Source: UBA4416 sp046594225 (GTDB lineage: Bacteria; Bacteroidota; Bacteroidia; B-17B0; Aurantibacillaceae). From it: 64,000 nt of DNA. The notes beneath the pieces were generated by a model that was not told the origin of the DNA, ran no database searches, and was given only the letters and a program-made list of their open reading frames with translations. The stretch covers positions 7,236 to 71,235 of the forward strand of contig JBKJPW010000116.1 in the NCBI GenBank assembly GCA_046594225.1. Reading direction: 5' to 3'. Positions within the stretch are counted from its first letter, which is position 1, and each line of letters opens with the position of its first letter. Below are positions 43,921-53,067 of this stretch, one piece after another. Position numbers and translations under genes: made by a program.

Positions 43921-44587
43921 ATATATTTTAGAAATAGCGTGTTTCAATTTAGAATCATGCGTTTTGGCTCAGAAAGCTGGTGCCGATAGAGTTGAGTTTT
44001 GTGATGATTATAAATTAGGGGGAATAACGCCAAAGCAAAATGATATTTTAGAAGCGCGAAAATTAGTACAAATTCCTTTACATGTTATTATTCGTCCACG
44101 TGGTGGGAATTTTGTGCACAGTACTGAAGAAATAGAACTAATGAAACGAGATGTATTGTTTTGTAAAGAACATAAAGTTGATGGCGTAGTCTTAGGCATT
44201 TTAAATTCTGACAATAGCATTAATATAAATGCAAATAAACAATTAGTTGAACTTGCAAAGCCAATGTCTGTAACGTTTCACAGAGCCATTGATGAGTGTA
44301 AGAATATAGAAATTGCTTTTCAAGAAATTATAAAATTGGGGTTTAATAAAGTGCTAACATCCGGACGAAAACAAAATGCTTTAGAGGGAATTAGTGTATT
44401 AAAATTATTGCAAGTAGAATTCGGAAATCAAATTACAATTATCCCGGGTGGCGGCATCAGGAATTCAAATATTAAACAATTAGTAAAAGAAACACAATGT
44501 AAAGAGTTTCATTCAGCTGCTCTTAACGGTAATAGTGAAGTTGCAGATATTGAAGAAATAAAACATTTAAAAGAAAAGTTGTTTTGA
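43901..44587 (+). CDS. cutC: CutC-family TIM-barrel protein
   Basis: A 228-residue CutC protein: ILEIACFNLESCVLAQKAGADRVEFC, the conserved HVIIRPRGGNFVHS and VTFHRAIDECKN, and LTSGRKQNALEG. Its role in copper handling is contested and its biochemical activity is not established. Here it sits between the glycosylasparaginase (20-base overlap) and beta-mannosidase (4-base TTGA overlap), which suggests a role in handling the released sugar or amino acid rather than metal. No signal peptide, so cytoplasmic. Start ATG 43901; a TTG three bases upstream is less likely. Confidence 0.9.
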   Translation: MLNTSSKYILEIACFNLESCVLAQKAGADRVEFCDDYKLGGITPKQNDILEARKLVQIPLHVIIRPRGGNFVHSTEEIELMKRDVLFCKEHKVDGVVLGILNSDNSININANKQLVELAKPMSVTFHRAIDECKNIEIAFQEIIKLGFNKVLTSGRKQNALEGISVLKLLQVEFGNQITIIPGGGIRNSNIKQLVKETQCKEFHSAALNGNSEVADIEEIKHLKEKLF

Positions 44588-47103
44588 AAACATACCTCAT
44601 TTACATATTTACTCTATGCCACGTGTTTTTGTTTTCTCAAAGCAACAGTATCGAGTTAAATTGTAGTTGGCAGTTCAAAAAATTAGGTACAGATACATAT
44701 TATCCTGCTCAAGTTCCTGGAACTGTTCATACAGATTTATTACATAACAAATTAATCGAAAATCCTTTCTTAAAAGACAATGAAAAAGGTTTACAGTGGA
44801 TTGAAAATGAAGATTGGGAGTATGTAGGAACATTTACATGTAATGACCTAACTTTAAAAAATAAACACATCGAATTAAATTTTGAAGGTTTAGATACATA
44901 CGCAAAAGTGTTTTTAAACGAAACTCAAATTTTAGAATGTAACAATATGTTTCGTTCTTGGAATATAGATGTAAAAAAATACTTAAGAACTGGAGAAAAT
45001 ACATTAAAAATCATTTTTGAATCTGCTATAAAAAAAGGAAAAACTGAAGCAGGGAAATTATCTTATACTTTGCCTGGCGATGAAAAAGTATTTACTCGTA
45101 AAGCACAGTACCAATACGGATGGGACTGGGGACCGCGTTTTGTTACTTGTGGTATTTACAATCCGATTAAATTAAAATACTGGAATGACGTGAGTGTTCT
45201 TTCTGTCAATCCTATTATTAAAACTTTAAATGATTCTTTAGCTAATATTGTTTTCGTGGTAACAACAAAATGTGACACCTCAATTTCGGGAAGAGTAAAT
45301 ATAAACACCTATCATGGCGAAGTAAATATTGCTAAACTTCAATACAACAATAATTACCCACTAAACTTAAAAAAGGGAATTAATGTAGATACTTTTTACT
45401 ATACCATTCATAATCCTAAATTATGGAATAGTAATGGTTTGGGTGAAGCTCACTTATATGGTTATGATGTCAATCTTCGTTATAATGGAATAGCTATCAA
45501 CCATTATGGAACAATAGGTTTAAGAACTATAGAATTAGTTCAAGAGAAAGATTCCACTGGAAAAGGTTTTTACTTTAAACTAAATGGAAAAGCTGTTTTT
45601 ATGAAGGGGGCAAATTATATTCCTCAAGATAATTTTGTCTCTCGAACAACAAAATTGGATTACAAAAAAATAATTCAAATGGCAAAAGACGCTAACATGA
45701 ATATGTTACGGGTTTGGGGTGGTGGGGTTTACCCCAATGATGGATTTTATAAAGAATGCGATAGAAACGGTATTTTAGTATGGCAAGATTTTATGTTTGC
45801 TTGTGCCATGTACCCTGGAGATTCTGGTTTTGTAGAAAACGTAAAACAAGAGGTAACGCAACAAATAATACGTTTGCGAAATCATCCCTGTTTAGCTTTA
45901 TGGTGTGGAAATAACGAAATTGATGAAGGTTGGCACAACTGGGGTTGGCAAAAACAATATAAATATTCAAAAAAAGATTCTGCAAAAATTTGGAATGACT
46001 ATCAACATTTATTTCAAAAAACAATTCCTGAAATAGTAAAACAAATGAATCCTCAGATAAACTATTGGTCATCTTCTCCTTCCATTGGATGGGGACATAA
46101 AGAAAGTTTACTCCAAGGTGACTCTCATTATTGGGGTGTTTGGTGGGGAATGGAACCATTTGATGTTTACGAAAAAAAAGTTGGACGTTTTATGAGTGAA
46201 TATGGTTTTCAAGGAATGCCTGATATGAATACTTTTAAAACATTTTGTGATAGTAATGAACTTAATCTAAATTCTAAATCTGTGAAAGCGCATCAAAAAC
46301 ATCCTACAGGTTATCAAACCATTCAAACCTATATGGAACGCAGTTATAAGATTCCTTCTGATTTTAGAAAGTATAATTATGTTTCTCAACTATTGCAAAG
46401 AGACGGTATGAAAATAGCCATAGAAGCACATCGTAGAGCAAAACCATATTGCATGGGGACCTTATATTGGCAATTAAATGATTGTTGGCCAGTAACTTCA
46501 TGGAGTGCAATTGATTATTACAATAGACCAAAATCTTTATACTATGAAACCAAAAAATTATATAACGACCTAAGTATATCTGTAAAAGAAGAAAAAAATG
46601 AATACCATGTTTTTATTATATCAGATAAACAAAGTGACATAAAAGGAATTTTAACTGTATCAATTAAGAACATGAAGGGCCACGTGTTATATACTAATAC
46701 AAACGATATAACCCTTTCTGCAAATGAAAGTAAAGTGTGTTTTAAAATAAATAAAACAGATATAGAGGCTTTTACAAAAAATGAAATTTATTTATCAGGT
46801 GAACTAATAGATGCTAAAGGCAAAACACTTAGTAAACACTTCAAATGTTTTGTAAAACCAAAAGAATTGAATTTACAGGCGCCTGAAGTAAGTCTAAGCT
46901 TCTCTAAAGAAAAGAATTGTTTGCTTGTCTCTAGTAAAACATTTGTTAAAGATTTGTATTTATATTCTAACAATGCTGATATTACTTTTTCTGAAAATTA
47001 TATAGATATAGAGCCAAATCAAACTATTGAAATAAAAACAAACATAGGAATGGAATTATACAAGCAAATACAATACATTTCTCTTTACGACATTAATCAT
47101 TAA
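44584..47103 (+). CDS. Beta-mannosidase, GH2
   Basis: An 839-residue GH2 enzyme with signal peptide TYLIYIFTLCHVFLFSQ, jelly-roll and immunoglobulin domains, then the TIM barrel with LWCGNNEIDEGWHNWG (acid/base E445) and FMSEYGFQGMPD (nucleophile E539). Pattern and size match exo-beta-mannosidases such as BT_0458-type enzymes that cleave Man-beta-1,4-GlcNAc in the N-glycan core. The start codon is TTG, overlapping the cutC stop as TTGA, so translation is coupled. Confidence 0.9.
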   Translation: MKTYLIYIFTLCHVFLFSQSNSIELNCSWQFKKLGTDTYYPAQVPGTVHTDLLHNKLIENPFLKDNEKGLQWIENEDWEYVGTFTCNDLTLKNKHIELNFEGLDTYAKVFLNETQILECNNMFRSWNIDVKKYLRTGENTLKIIFESAIKKGKTEAGKLSYTLPGDEKVFTRKAQYQYGWDWGPRFVTCGIYNPIKLKYWNDVSVLSVNPIIKTLNDSLANIVFVVTTKCDTSISGRVNINTYHGEVNIAKLQYNNNYPLNLKKGINVDTFYYTIHNPKLWNSNGLGEAHLYGYDVNLRYNGIAINHYGTIGLRTIELVQEKDSTGKGFYFKLNGKAVFMKGANYIPQDNFVSRTTKLDYKKIIQMAKDANMNMLRVWGGGVYPNDGFYKECDRNGILVWQDFMFACAMYPGDSGFVENVKQEVTQQIIRLRNHPCLALWCGNNEIDEGWHNWGWQKQYKYSKKDSAKIWNDYQHLFQKTIPEIVKQMNPQINYWSSSPSIGWGHKESLLQGDSHYWGVWWGMEPFDVYEKKVGRFMSEYGFQGMPDMNTFKTFCDSNELNLNSKSVKAHQKHPTGYQTIQTYMERSYKIPSDFRKYNYVSQLLQRDGMKIAIEAHRRAKPYCMGTLYWQLNDCWPVTSWSAIDYYNRPKSLYYETKKLYNDLSISVKEEKNEYHVFIISDKQSDIKGILTVSIKNMKGHVLYTNTNDITLSANESKVCFKINKTDIEAFTKNEIYLSGELIDAKGKTLSKHFKCFVKPKELNLQAPEVSLSFSKEKNCLLVSSKTFVKDLYLYSNNADITFSENYIDIEPNQTIEIKTNIGMELYKQIQYISLYDINH

Positions 47104-47131
47104 AAACAATTATTCCGTATTTTTATATATT

Positions 47132-50053
47132 ATGAAGTCTCTTTATGTTTTAATATTTACTATCATTTTCTCTAACCTGTTTGCTCAAACAAAATTTGCG
47201 CATTATGTTAATCCATTTATTGGTACTGGCGGTGCTGGGCATACATTTCCAGGAGCTGTTGTGCCTTTTGGAATGGTTCAACTAAGTCCAGACACACGTA
47301 TTGATGGAAGTTGGGAAGGCTGTGGCGGATACCATTATACTGACTCTTTGATTTATGGATTTACACACACGCATTTAAGTGGCACAGGTGTAAGCGACTA
47401 TGGCGATATTTTAATTATGCCAACACTTCAACAAAGTAATTTCAAAAACAAAACACATGCTTCGACATTTTCACACTTAAAAGAAAAAGCGAGTGCTGGG
47501 TTTTATGAAGTAACGCTTAACAATACTATCAATGTAAAATTAACTGCTACCGAACGAGTAGGAATTCATCAATATTCCTTTCCAAAAATGGATACTGCAA
47601 CTATTGTTCTGGATTTATTACATAGAGATAAAACATTGAATTGCTCTTTAACTATTATAGACAGTGTAACTGTTATTGGCTATCGCATTAGCGAGGCTTG
47701 GGCCAACGAACAGCATGTATATTATATCATCCAATTTAACAAGCCAATTATTCACAAACAATTAAATAAACAAAATCTTTCAAAAGGGATTTCTGAAAAA
47801 GAAAAAACAGTTGGTGCTTATTTTCAATTTGATAATCGCGATGGCAAACCCTTATTAATTAAAGTAGGAATATCTCAAACAAGTACAGATGGCGCCAAAT
47901 TAAATTTAGAAACAGAAGCTACGCACTGGGATTTTGAGAAATACAAACAAGATGCGGAAACTAAATGGGAAAAAGAATTATCAAAAATTGAAATTGATAC
48001 TAAAGACAGCGAAAAAAAGATAATTTTTTATACGGCGCTTTATCATTGTTTTACACATCCATCTTTAGCTGGCGATGTAGATGGAAAATATAGAGGACGA
48101 GATTTAAAAGTACACAAAGCTAATGGCTTTACTCCTTACACCGTATTTTCTTTATGGGATACATTCAGAGGCTTACATCCTTTATTCACAATCATTGAAC
48201 AAAAACGAACGACTGATATTATCAATACATTTTTACAACAACATAAAGAAAGCGGCCGTTTACCAATGTGGGAACTATCAGCCAACGAAACTAATTGCAT
48301 GATTGCTTTTCATAGTGTTTCTGTAATTGCTGATGCCATGACTAAAGGCATCGGTGGTTATGATAAAAATGGAATTTACGAAGCGATGTTAGCTGCGTCT
48401 AATTATACCAATTTGAGCATTCCAACATTTAATAAAAATAATTACCTACAAATAGATGACGAATCAGAAAGTGTTTCTAAAACATTAGAGTACGCTTACG
48501 ATAATTGGTGTATAGCGCAAGTTGCTAAAAAACTAAATAAAACAGCAGATTACAATGTGTATATGAAACGCGCCCAAGCCTATAAAAATGTATTTGATAA
48601 ACAAACTGGCTTTATGCGCCCTCGTAAAAATGGTAATTGGTTATCACCTTTCGAGCCAAGAGAAGTTAACAATCATTATACCGAAGCCAATAGTTGGCAA
48701 TATTCTTTTTTTGTACCACAAGATGTTTCGGGACTAATTAATTTAATGGGCGGAGAAAATAAATTTGAGCAAAAACTGGATGAACTATTTAGTGCCAATA
48801 GTGCTACTGAAGGTAGAACGCAAGCTGACATTACGGGTTTAATTGGTCAGTACGCTCATGGTAACGAACCTAGTCATCATATGGTATACTTATACAATTA
48901 TGTTGGTAAGCCACAAAAAACTCAAGAAAAAGTACATCAAATACTAACTGAGTTTTACAAAAACAATCCAGATGGATTAATTGGTAACGAAGACTGCGGG
49001 CAAATGAGTGCCTGGTATGTATTAAGTTCTATGGGCATTTATCAAGTATGTCCTGGAAAACCTGAATATACTATTGGCTCGCCCTTATTTGATAATGTAA
49101 AAATACATTTAGAAAATGGAAAAACATTTGAAATCTTAAAACAAAATTCATCCGATAAATTTCAATACATACAAGCGTCAAAATTGAATGGAAAAATTTC
49201 TAATAATTCTATATTATCACATAGCACTATAGTTGCTGGCGGTAAATTAGAAATTAGCTTACAAGAAAAATTAGATGAAAAAAATATGTTTGGTAAATCT
49301 GTTAAACTTCGTCCTTCAACATCTATTACCGCCAAACAAATTATTCAAGTTCCTGTTATTATTACCCCTGCAAAGTTAACTGATCTCGAAAAAACAATCA
49401 GTATTGAGCATCCTGATAATAAAGTAAAGCTTTTTTACACCCTAGATGGGACTGAACCAACCCAAAAATCAAAAATATACACTGGTTCTTTTTCAAGCGA
49501 TTCCTCAATTACCATAAAAGCTAAAGCCTATTTAGGTTTGGAGAGTAGTTCAGTAACAACAGCAAACGCTTACCGAAAACCAAATAATTGGAAGATAAAT
49601 ATACAAAGTCAGTACAGTAAACAATATGATGCTGGTGGAGACGAAGGCATCATTGATGGACAACATGCAACCACTAATTGGCGAAGTGGCGGATGGCAGG
49701 GCTACCAAGGTCAGGATTTTAATTGCATTGTAGATTTAGGTAAAGTAACTCTCATACAATATGTAACGGCTGAGTTTTTACAAGACACTCGTGCTTGGAT
49801 TCTTTATCCAAAGCAGGTAAGTTATGAGATTTCTGAAGACGGCATTAATTACAAACCATTTGGCATCATAGAGAATGGCGTTGCCGCAGATGATTACGAT
49901 TTACAAATGCGCACATTTTATAATAATAACACGGTTAAAATTAATGCGCGATATGTTAAAATAAAAGCGACAAATTTTGGCAAATTACCAGATTGGCATC
50001 AAGGAAATGGGGGCGATGCTTACATTTTTGTTGATGAAATTGAGGTAAGATAA
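47132..50053 (+). CDS. Alpha-1,2-mannosidase, GH92
   Basis: A 973-residue calcium-dependent exo-alpha-mannosidase. Signal peptide MKSLYVLIFTIIFSNLFAQ, then the N-terminal beta domain with VNPFIGTGGAGHTFPGAVVPFG, the SLWDTFRGLHPLF segment and the NEDCGQMSAWYVLSSMGIYQ acid region of the alpha/alpha barrel. After about residue 735 there is a chitobiase-like domain and a discoidin (F5/8) domain (WRSGGWQGYQGQDFNCIVDLG), like in the GH20 enzyme of this operon. It removes alpha-mannoses from high-mannose N-glycans. Follows the beta-mannosidase by 28 bases. Confidence 0.95.
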   Translation: MKSLYVLIFTIIFSNLFAQTKFAHYVNPFIGTGGAGHTFPGAVVPFGMVQLSPDTRIDGSWEGCGGYHYTDSLIYGFTHTHLSGTGVSDYGDILIMPTLQQSNFKNKTHASTFSHLKEKASAGFYEVTLNNTINVKLTATERVGIHQYSFPKMDTATIVLDLLHRDKTLNCSLTIIDSVTVIGYRISEAWANEQHVYYIIQFNKPIIHKQLNKQNLSKGISEKEKTVGAYFQFDNRDGKPLLIKVGISQTSTDGAKLNLETEATHWDFEKYKQDAETKWEKELSKIEIDTKDSEKKIIFYTALYHCFTHPSLAGDVDGKYRGRDLKVHKANGFTPYTVFSLWDTFRGLHPLFTIIEQKRTTDIINTFLQQHKESGRLPMWELSANETNCMIAFHSVSVIADAMTKGIGGYDKNGIYEAMLAASNYTNLSIPTFNKNNYLQIDDESESVSKTLEYAYDNWCIAQVAKKLNKTADYNVYMKRAQAYKNVFDKQTGFMRPRKNGNWLSPFEPREVNNHYTEANSWQYSFFVPQDVSGLINLMGGENKFEQKLDELFSANSATEGRTQADITGLIGQYAHGNEPSHHMVYLYNYVGKPQKTQEKVHQILTEFYKNNPDGLIGNEDCGQMSAWYVLSSMGIYQVCPGKPEYTIGSPLFDNVKIHLENGKTFEILKQNSSDKFQYIQASKLNGKISNNSILSHSTIVAGGKLEISLQEKLDEKNMFGKSVKLRPSTSITAKQIIQVPVIITPAKLTDLEKTISIEHPDNKVKLFYTLDGTEPTQKSKIYTGSFSSDSSITIKAKAYLGLESSSVTTANAYRKPNNWKINIQSQYSKQYDAGGDEGIIDGQHATTNWRSGGWQGYQGQDFNCIVDLGKVTLIQYVTAEFLQDTRAWILYPKQVSYEISEDGINYKPFGIIENGVAADDYDLQMRTFYNNNTVKINARYVKIKATNFGKLPDWHQGNGGDAYIFVDEIEVR

Positions 50054-50089
50054 ATAGGTTATATTAAAAAATAATTTTTATTTAGCATT

Positions 50090-51316
50090 ATGTTAAAACT
50101 GGCCTCAGTACTTATTTTTATTAGCACTTTAAGCATTGCTCAACCCAAACTAGGTATTTGGAGAGGTTTGCTTTTATTAAATCCTGAACAACAAATTGAA
50201 CTCCCTTTTAATTTTGAAATAAAAAGCATAAAAGGCAAGCGTCAATTAATTATTCATAATGCGCAAGAACAAATTGTGGTTGATGAAATAAAATTTAAAA
50301 AAGATTCCTTTAATTTTAAGATGCCTATTTTTGATACTGAATTTAAAACTAAATTAATCGGCGACTCTATCTTAACTGGACTTTGGATCAATCATACTAA
50401 AAAAGAAAATAATACAATTGCATTTACTGCAAAGCATGGAGACACTAAACGCTTTGCTTTTGTTCCCGGAAAACCAAACACCTTTTATGAAGGGAAATGG
50501 GAAGTAAGTTTTAGTCCAGGCACTACAGATAGCTCTAAAGCTATTGGCATGTTTACACATGCAAATGGTAGTGCTTATGTATATGGAACCTTTTTAACCG
50601 AGACGGGGGATTATCGTTATCTGGATGGCATGATGCATAACGGTAAATTGTATTTAAGTTGCTTTGATGGTTCACATGCCTTTTTATTTATTGCCGAAAA
50701 CAATGGAACAGAAATTACTAAAGGCGATTTTTACTCAGGCTCTACATGGCACGAGAACTGGATTGCCAAACGTAATGACAAATTTGAATTACACAATCCT
50801 GAAAGTTTAACTTATTTAAAAAATCCTAACGAAGAAATCAGCTTTTCGTTTTATAATGCTAAAAACGAAAAAATAAGTTTAAGTGATCCTAAGTACAAAA
50901 ACAAAGCAGTGATTGTTCAAATTATGGGAAGCTGGTGCCCTAACTGCATGGACGAAAGCGCTTATTTATCTAAGGTTTACAAACAATACAACAAACAAGG
51001 TTTAGAAATTATTGCTTTAGCTTACGAAAGAACATCGGATGCTGAGCGCGCAAAAACAAATTTAACTCGCTTGACTAAACGTTTTGATATTGGCTACGAT
51101 ATATTGTTAACTGGATTAACTGGCAAAGATAAAGCCTCTGAAAGTTTGCCGTTTTTAAATGGCGTGATGGCTTTTCCAACTACTATCTTTTTAGATGCTA
51201 ATCATGTGGTTAAATCTGTTTACACAGGATTTAGCGGCCCAGCAACTGGTAAAGCATACCAAGACTATACTTTGAAAACAGAGAAGTTGATTAGCGAGTT
51301 GCTTTCTAAGAAATAA
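50090..51316 (+). CDS. TlpA-like thioredoxin-fold protein
   Basis: A 408-residue secreted protein with signal peptide LKLASVLIFISTLSIAQ, an N-terminal beta-rich domain of about 230 residues and a thioredoxin-like domain with the redox motif MGSWCPNCMDES (C283, C286). Related proteins transfer electrons to disulfides in periplasm. It is 36 bases downstream of GH92 and could keep exported hydrolases reduced, but this is inference; its link to the glycan operon may be positional only. Confidence 0.8.
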   Translation: MLKLASVLIFISTLSIAQPKLGIWRGLLLLNPEQQIELPFNFEIKSIKGKRQLIIHNAQEQIVVDEIKFKKDSFNFKMPIFDTEFKTKLIGDSILTGLWINHTKKENNTIAFTAKHGDTKRFAFVPGKPNTFYEGKWEVSFSPGTTDSSKAIGMFTHANGSAYVYGTFLTETGDYRYLDGMMHNGKLYLSCFDGSHAFLFIAENNGTEITKGDFYSGSTWHENWIAKRNDKFELHNPESLTYLKNPNEEISFSFYNAKNEKISLSDPKYKNKAVIVQIMGSWCPNCMDESAYLSKVYKQYNKQGLEIIALAYERTSDAERAKTNLTRLTKRFDIGYDILLTGLTGKDKASESLPFLNGVMAFPTTIFLDANHVVKSVYTGFSGPATGKAYQDYTLKTEKLISELLSKK

Positions 51317-51326
51317 TCTTCGAAAA

Positions 51327-51692
51327 ATGAAACGCTTTATCCTTGCTCTTTTAATCATTACACCCTACTTAACAAAAGCCCAAGGCCATACAATCGGAAT
51401 TGGAGCAGGCATTGATCTGTTTGGGCTTTCAGCAAACGTAAACTACCAATACACTTATAAACTATTAAATATCAAAACTAAAATAGCATATATACCACAA
51501 GGATTGTATTACATTCCTAACAAAAGTTTCGTCAACGATTATTACCTCGGCATACAAACACAAGAAGGAAAAAAAGTAATATTGTCTATAAATACCGGCA
51601 TTACACTACTGCATGTTCCAATTCAAAATTATTACAGTGAAATATCCGACCAGGTAAATCCTATACAGAATTTTAATTTTTATTCTCTATAA
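51327..51692 (+). CDS. Beta-barrel outer-membrane protein, 5' part (frameshifted)
   Basis: Signal peptide MKRFILALLIITPYLTKAQ followed by beta-strands typical of a small outer-membrane barrel (IGIGAGIDLFGLSANVNYQYTY, YYLGIQTQEGKKVI). The reading frame stops at 51692 just before the last strands, which continue in another frame from about 51680. With one base restored in the T run 51677-51681 the protein would be about 179 residues. Gene position 10 bases after the TlpA-like gene supports operon membership. Confidence 0.6.
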   Translation: MKRFILALLIITPYLTKAQGHTIGIGAGIDLFGLSANVNYQYTYKLLNIKTKIAYIPQGLYYIPNKSFVNDYYLGIQTQEGKKVILSINTGITLLHVPIQNYYSEISDQVNPIQNFNFYSL

Positions 51693-51865
51693 ATCCGCAA
51701 CACCGCATTACAATAGATCTATCAATGTCCCCCTACAGTTCTACAATTTTCTCTAAATATGGTGGAACAAAACATAACGGGTTACGTTTAACGTTTGAAG
51801 TTGGCTATTCATACAGATTCAAACAAAAACATAAAAGTGAAATAGTAAGAGAAAAGGCCGATTAA
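51680..51865 (+). pseudogene. 3' part of the frameshifted outer-membrane barrel protein
   Basis: In the second frame the sequence reads FSINPQHRITIDLSMSPYSS, then FEVGYSYRF-like strands and the end SEIVREKAD, continuous in style with the barrel gene upstream. It is joined to it if one T is added at 51677-51681. It ends 3 bases into the convergent hflX gene. Confidence 0.6.
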
Positions 51866-53061
51866 TAAAATAAATTATTGTAAGGGAAACGAATCACATG
51901 AACTTTCTTCACAGTATCGTATACTAGCTTTTTAAAATCAACAATATTGTCTTTGTTTTTTGCGCTGATATAAACACAGGTTTGATCTAAGTTTGTCATC
52001 CAGGTTTTTTTCAATTCATCTAGTGATAAATTTTCTCTGGTAACAGGCGTTAAATCATCTTCGTCTTTTTTTACGTATTTAAACGCGTCAATTTTATTAA
52101 ATACCAAAATGGTTTCTTTATCCCCCGCCCCAATGTCAATCAAGGTTTGACGAACCACATTAATATGGTCTTCAAAATTAGGATGAGAAATATCAACCAC
52201 GTGTAATAAAATATCTGCTTCGCGCACTTCATCCAAGGTGCTTTTAAAACTCTCTACTAATTGCGTTGGCAGTTTTCTAATAAACCCAACTGTGTCACAT
52301 AACAAGAAAAATAAATTATCAATGGTTACTTTACGTACCGTTGTATCCAATGTGGCAAATAATTTATTTTCAGCAAACACTTCACTCTTACTAATCATGT
52401 TCATGATGGTAGATTTACCAACATTAGTATAACCTACTAAAGCAACACGTACAAACTCTCCACGATTTTTACGTTGAGTAGCCATTTGTTTGTCAATCAC
52501 TTTTAAATCTTCTTTTAGTTGAGCGATTTTATCACGCGCAATACGTCTATCCGTTTCAATTTCTTTCTCCCCTGCTCCGCCACGAGTCCCTGTGCCGCCA
52601 CGTTGACGTTCTAAGTGAGTCCACATACCTGTTAGGCGAGGTAACAAGTATTGTAATTGCGCTAACTCAACTTGAGTTTTAGCATGGGCAGTTTGTGCCC
52701 GTTGCGAAAATATTTCTAGAATCAAAGTGGTTCTATCTAATATTCTTGTCGCTAATTCTTTTTCTAAATTACGTTGTTGCGAAGGCGACAACTCATCATC
52801 AAAAATAACAACCGTTATTTTGTTTTCTTTGATATACGTTTTAACATCGCTTAATTTTCCTTTACCTAAAAAGGTTGCTTTATCTGGTCGCTCTAACTTT
52901 TGCGTAAATACTTTTTTAGTTTCAACACCGTATGTCATCGCCAAAAAAGCTAATTCATCTAAATATTCAAATGATAAAGCTTCGTTTTGTCGTTTATTAA
53001 TAACACCAATTAAAACTGCTGTTTGTGCTTGTGTTTCGGTAGAATGCAGATTCTGTTTCAA
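51862..53061 (-). CDS. hflX: GTPase HflX
   Basis: A ribosome-associated GTPase that splits stalled or hibernating 70S particles under stress. The N-terminal HflX domain has VVIFDDELSPSQQRNLEKEL, and the G domain carries VALVGYTNVGKSTIMN (G1), DTTVRKV, LLCDTVGFIRKLP (G3) and LVFNKIDAF (G4). Between them is the linker GGTGTRGGAGEKEIETDRR. 399 residues is standard. The start is TTG 53061, six bases after the stop of the cytochrome gene, so it may be co-transcribed with it. Confidence 0.96.
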   Translation of the reverse strand: MKQNLHSTETQAQTAVLIGVINKRQNEALSFEYLDELAFLAMTYGVETKKVFTQKLERPDKATFLGKGKLSDVKTYIKENKITVVIFDDELSPSQQRNLEKELATRILDRTTLILEIFSQRAQTAHAKTQVELAQLQYLLPRLTGMWTHLERQRGGTGTRGGAGEKEIETDRRIARDKIAQLKEDLKVIDKQMATQRKNRGEFVRVALVGYTNVGKSTIMNMISKSEVFAENKLFATLDTTVRKVTIDNLFFLLCDTVGFIRKLPTQLVESFKSTLDEVREADILLHVVDISHPNFEDHINVVRQTLIDIGAGDKETILVFNKIDAFKYVKKDEDDLTPVTRENLSLDELKKTWMTNLDQTCVYISAKNKDNIVDFKKLVYDTVKKVHVIRFPYNNLFY

Positions 53062-53067
53062 TGTGTA

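Noticed and set aside
43901..44587. Copper-resistance locus based on CutC
   Set aside because: No other copper gene is present and its coupling is to glycan-degrading enzymes.
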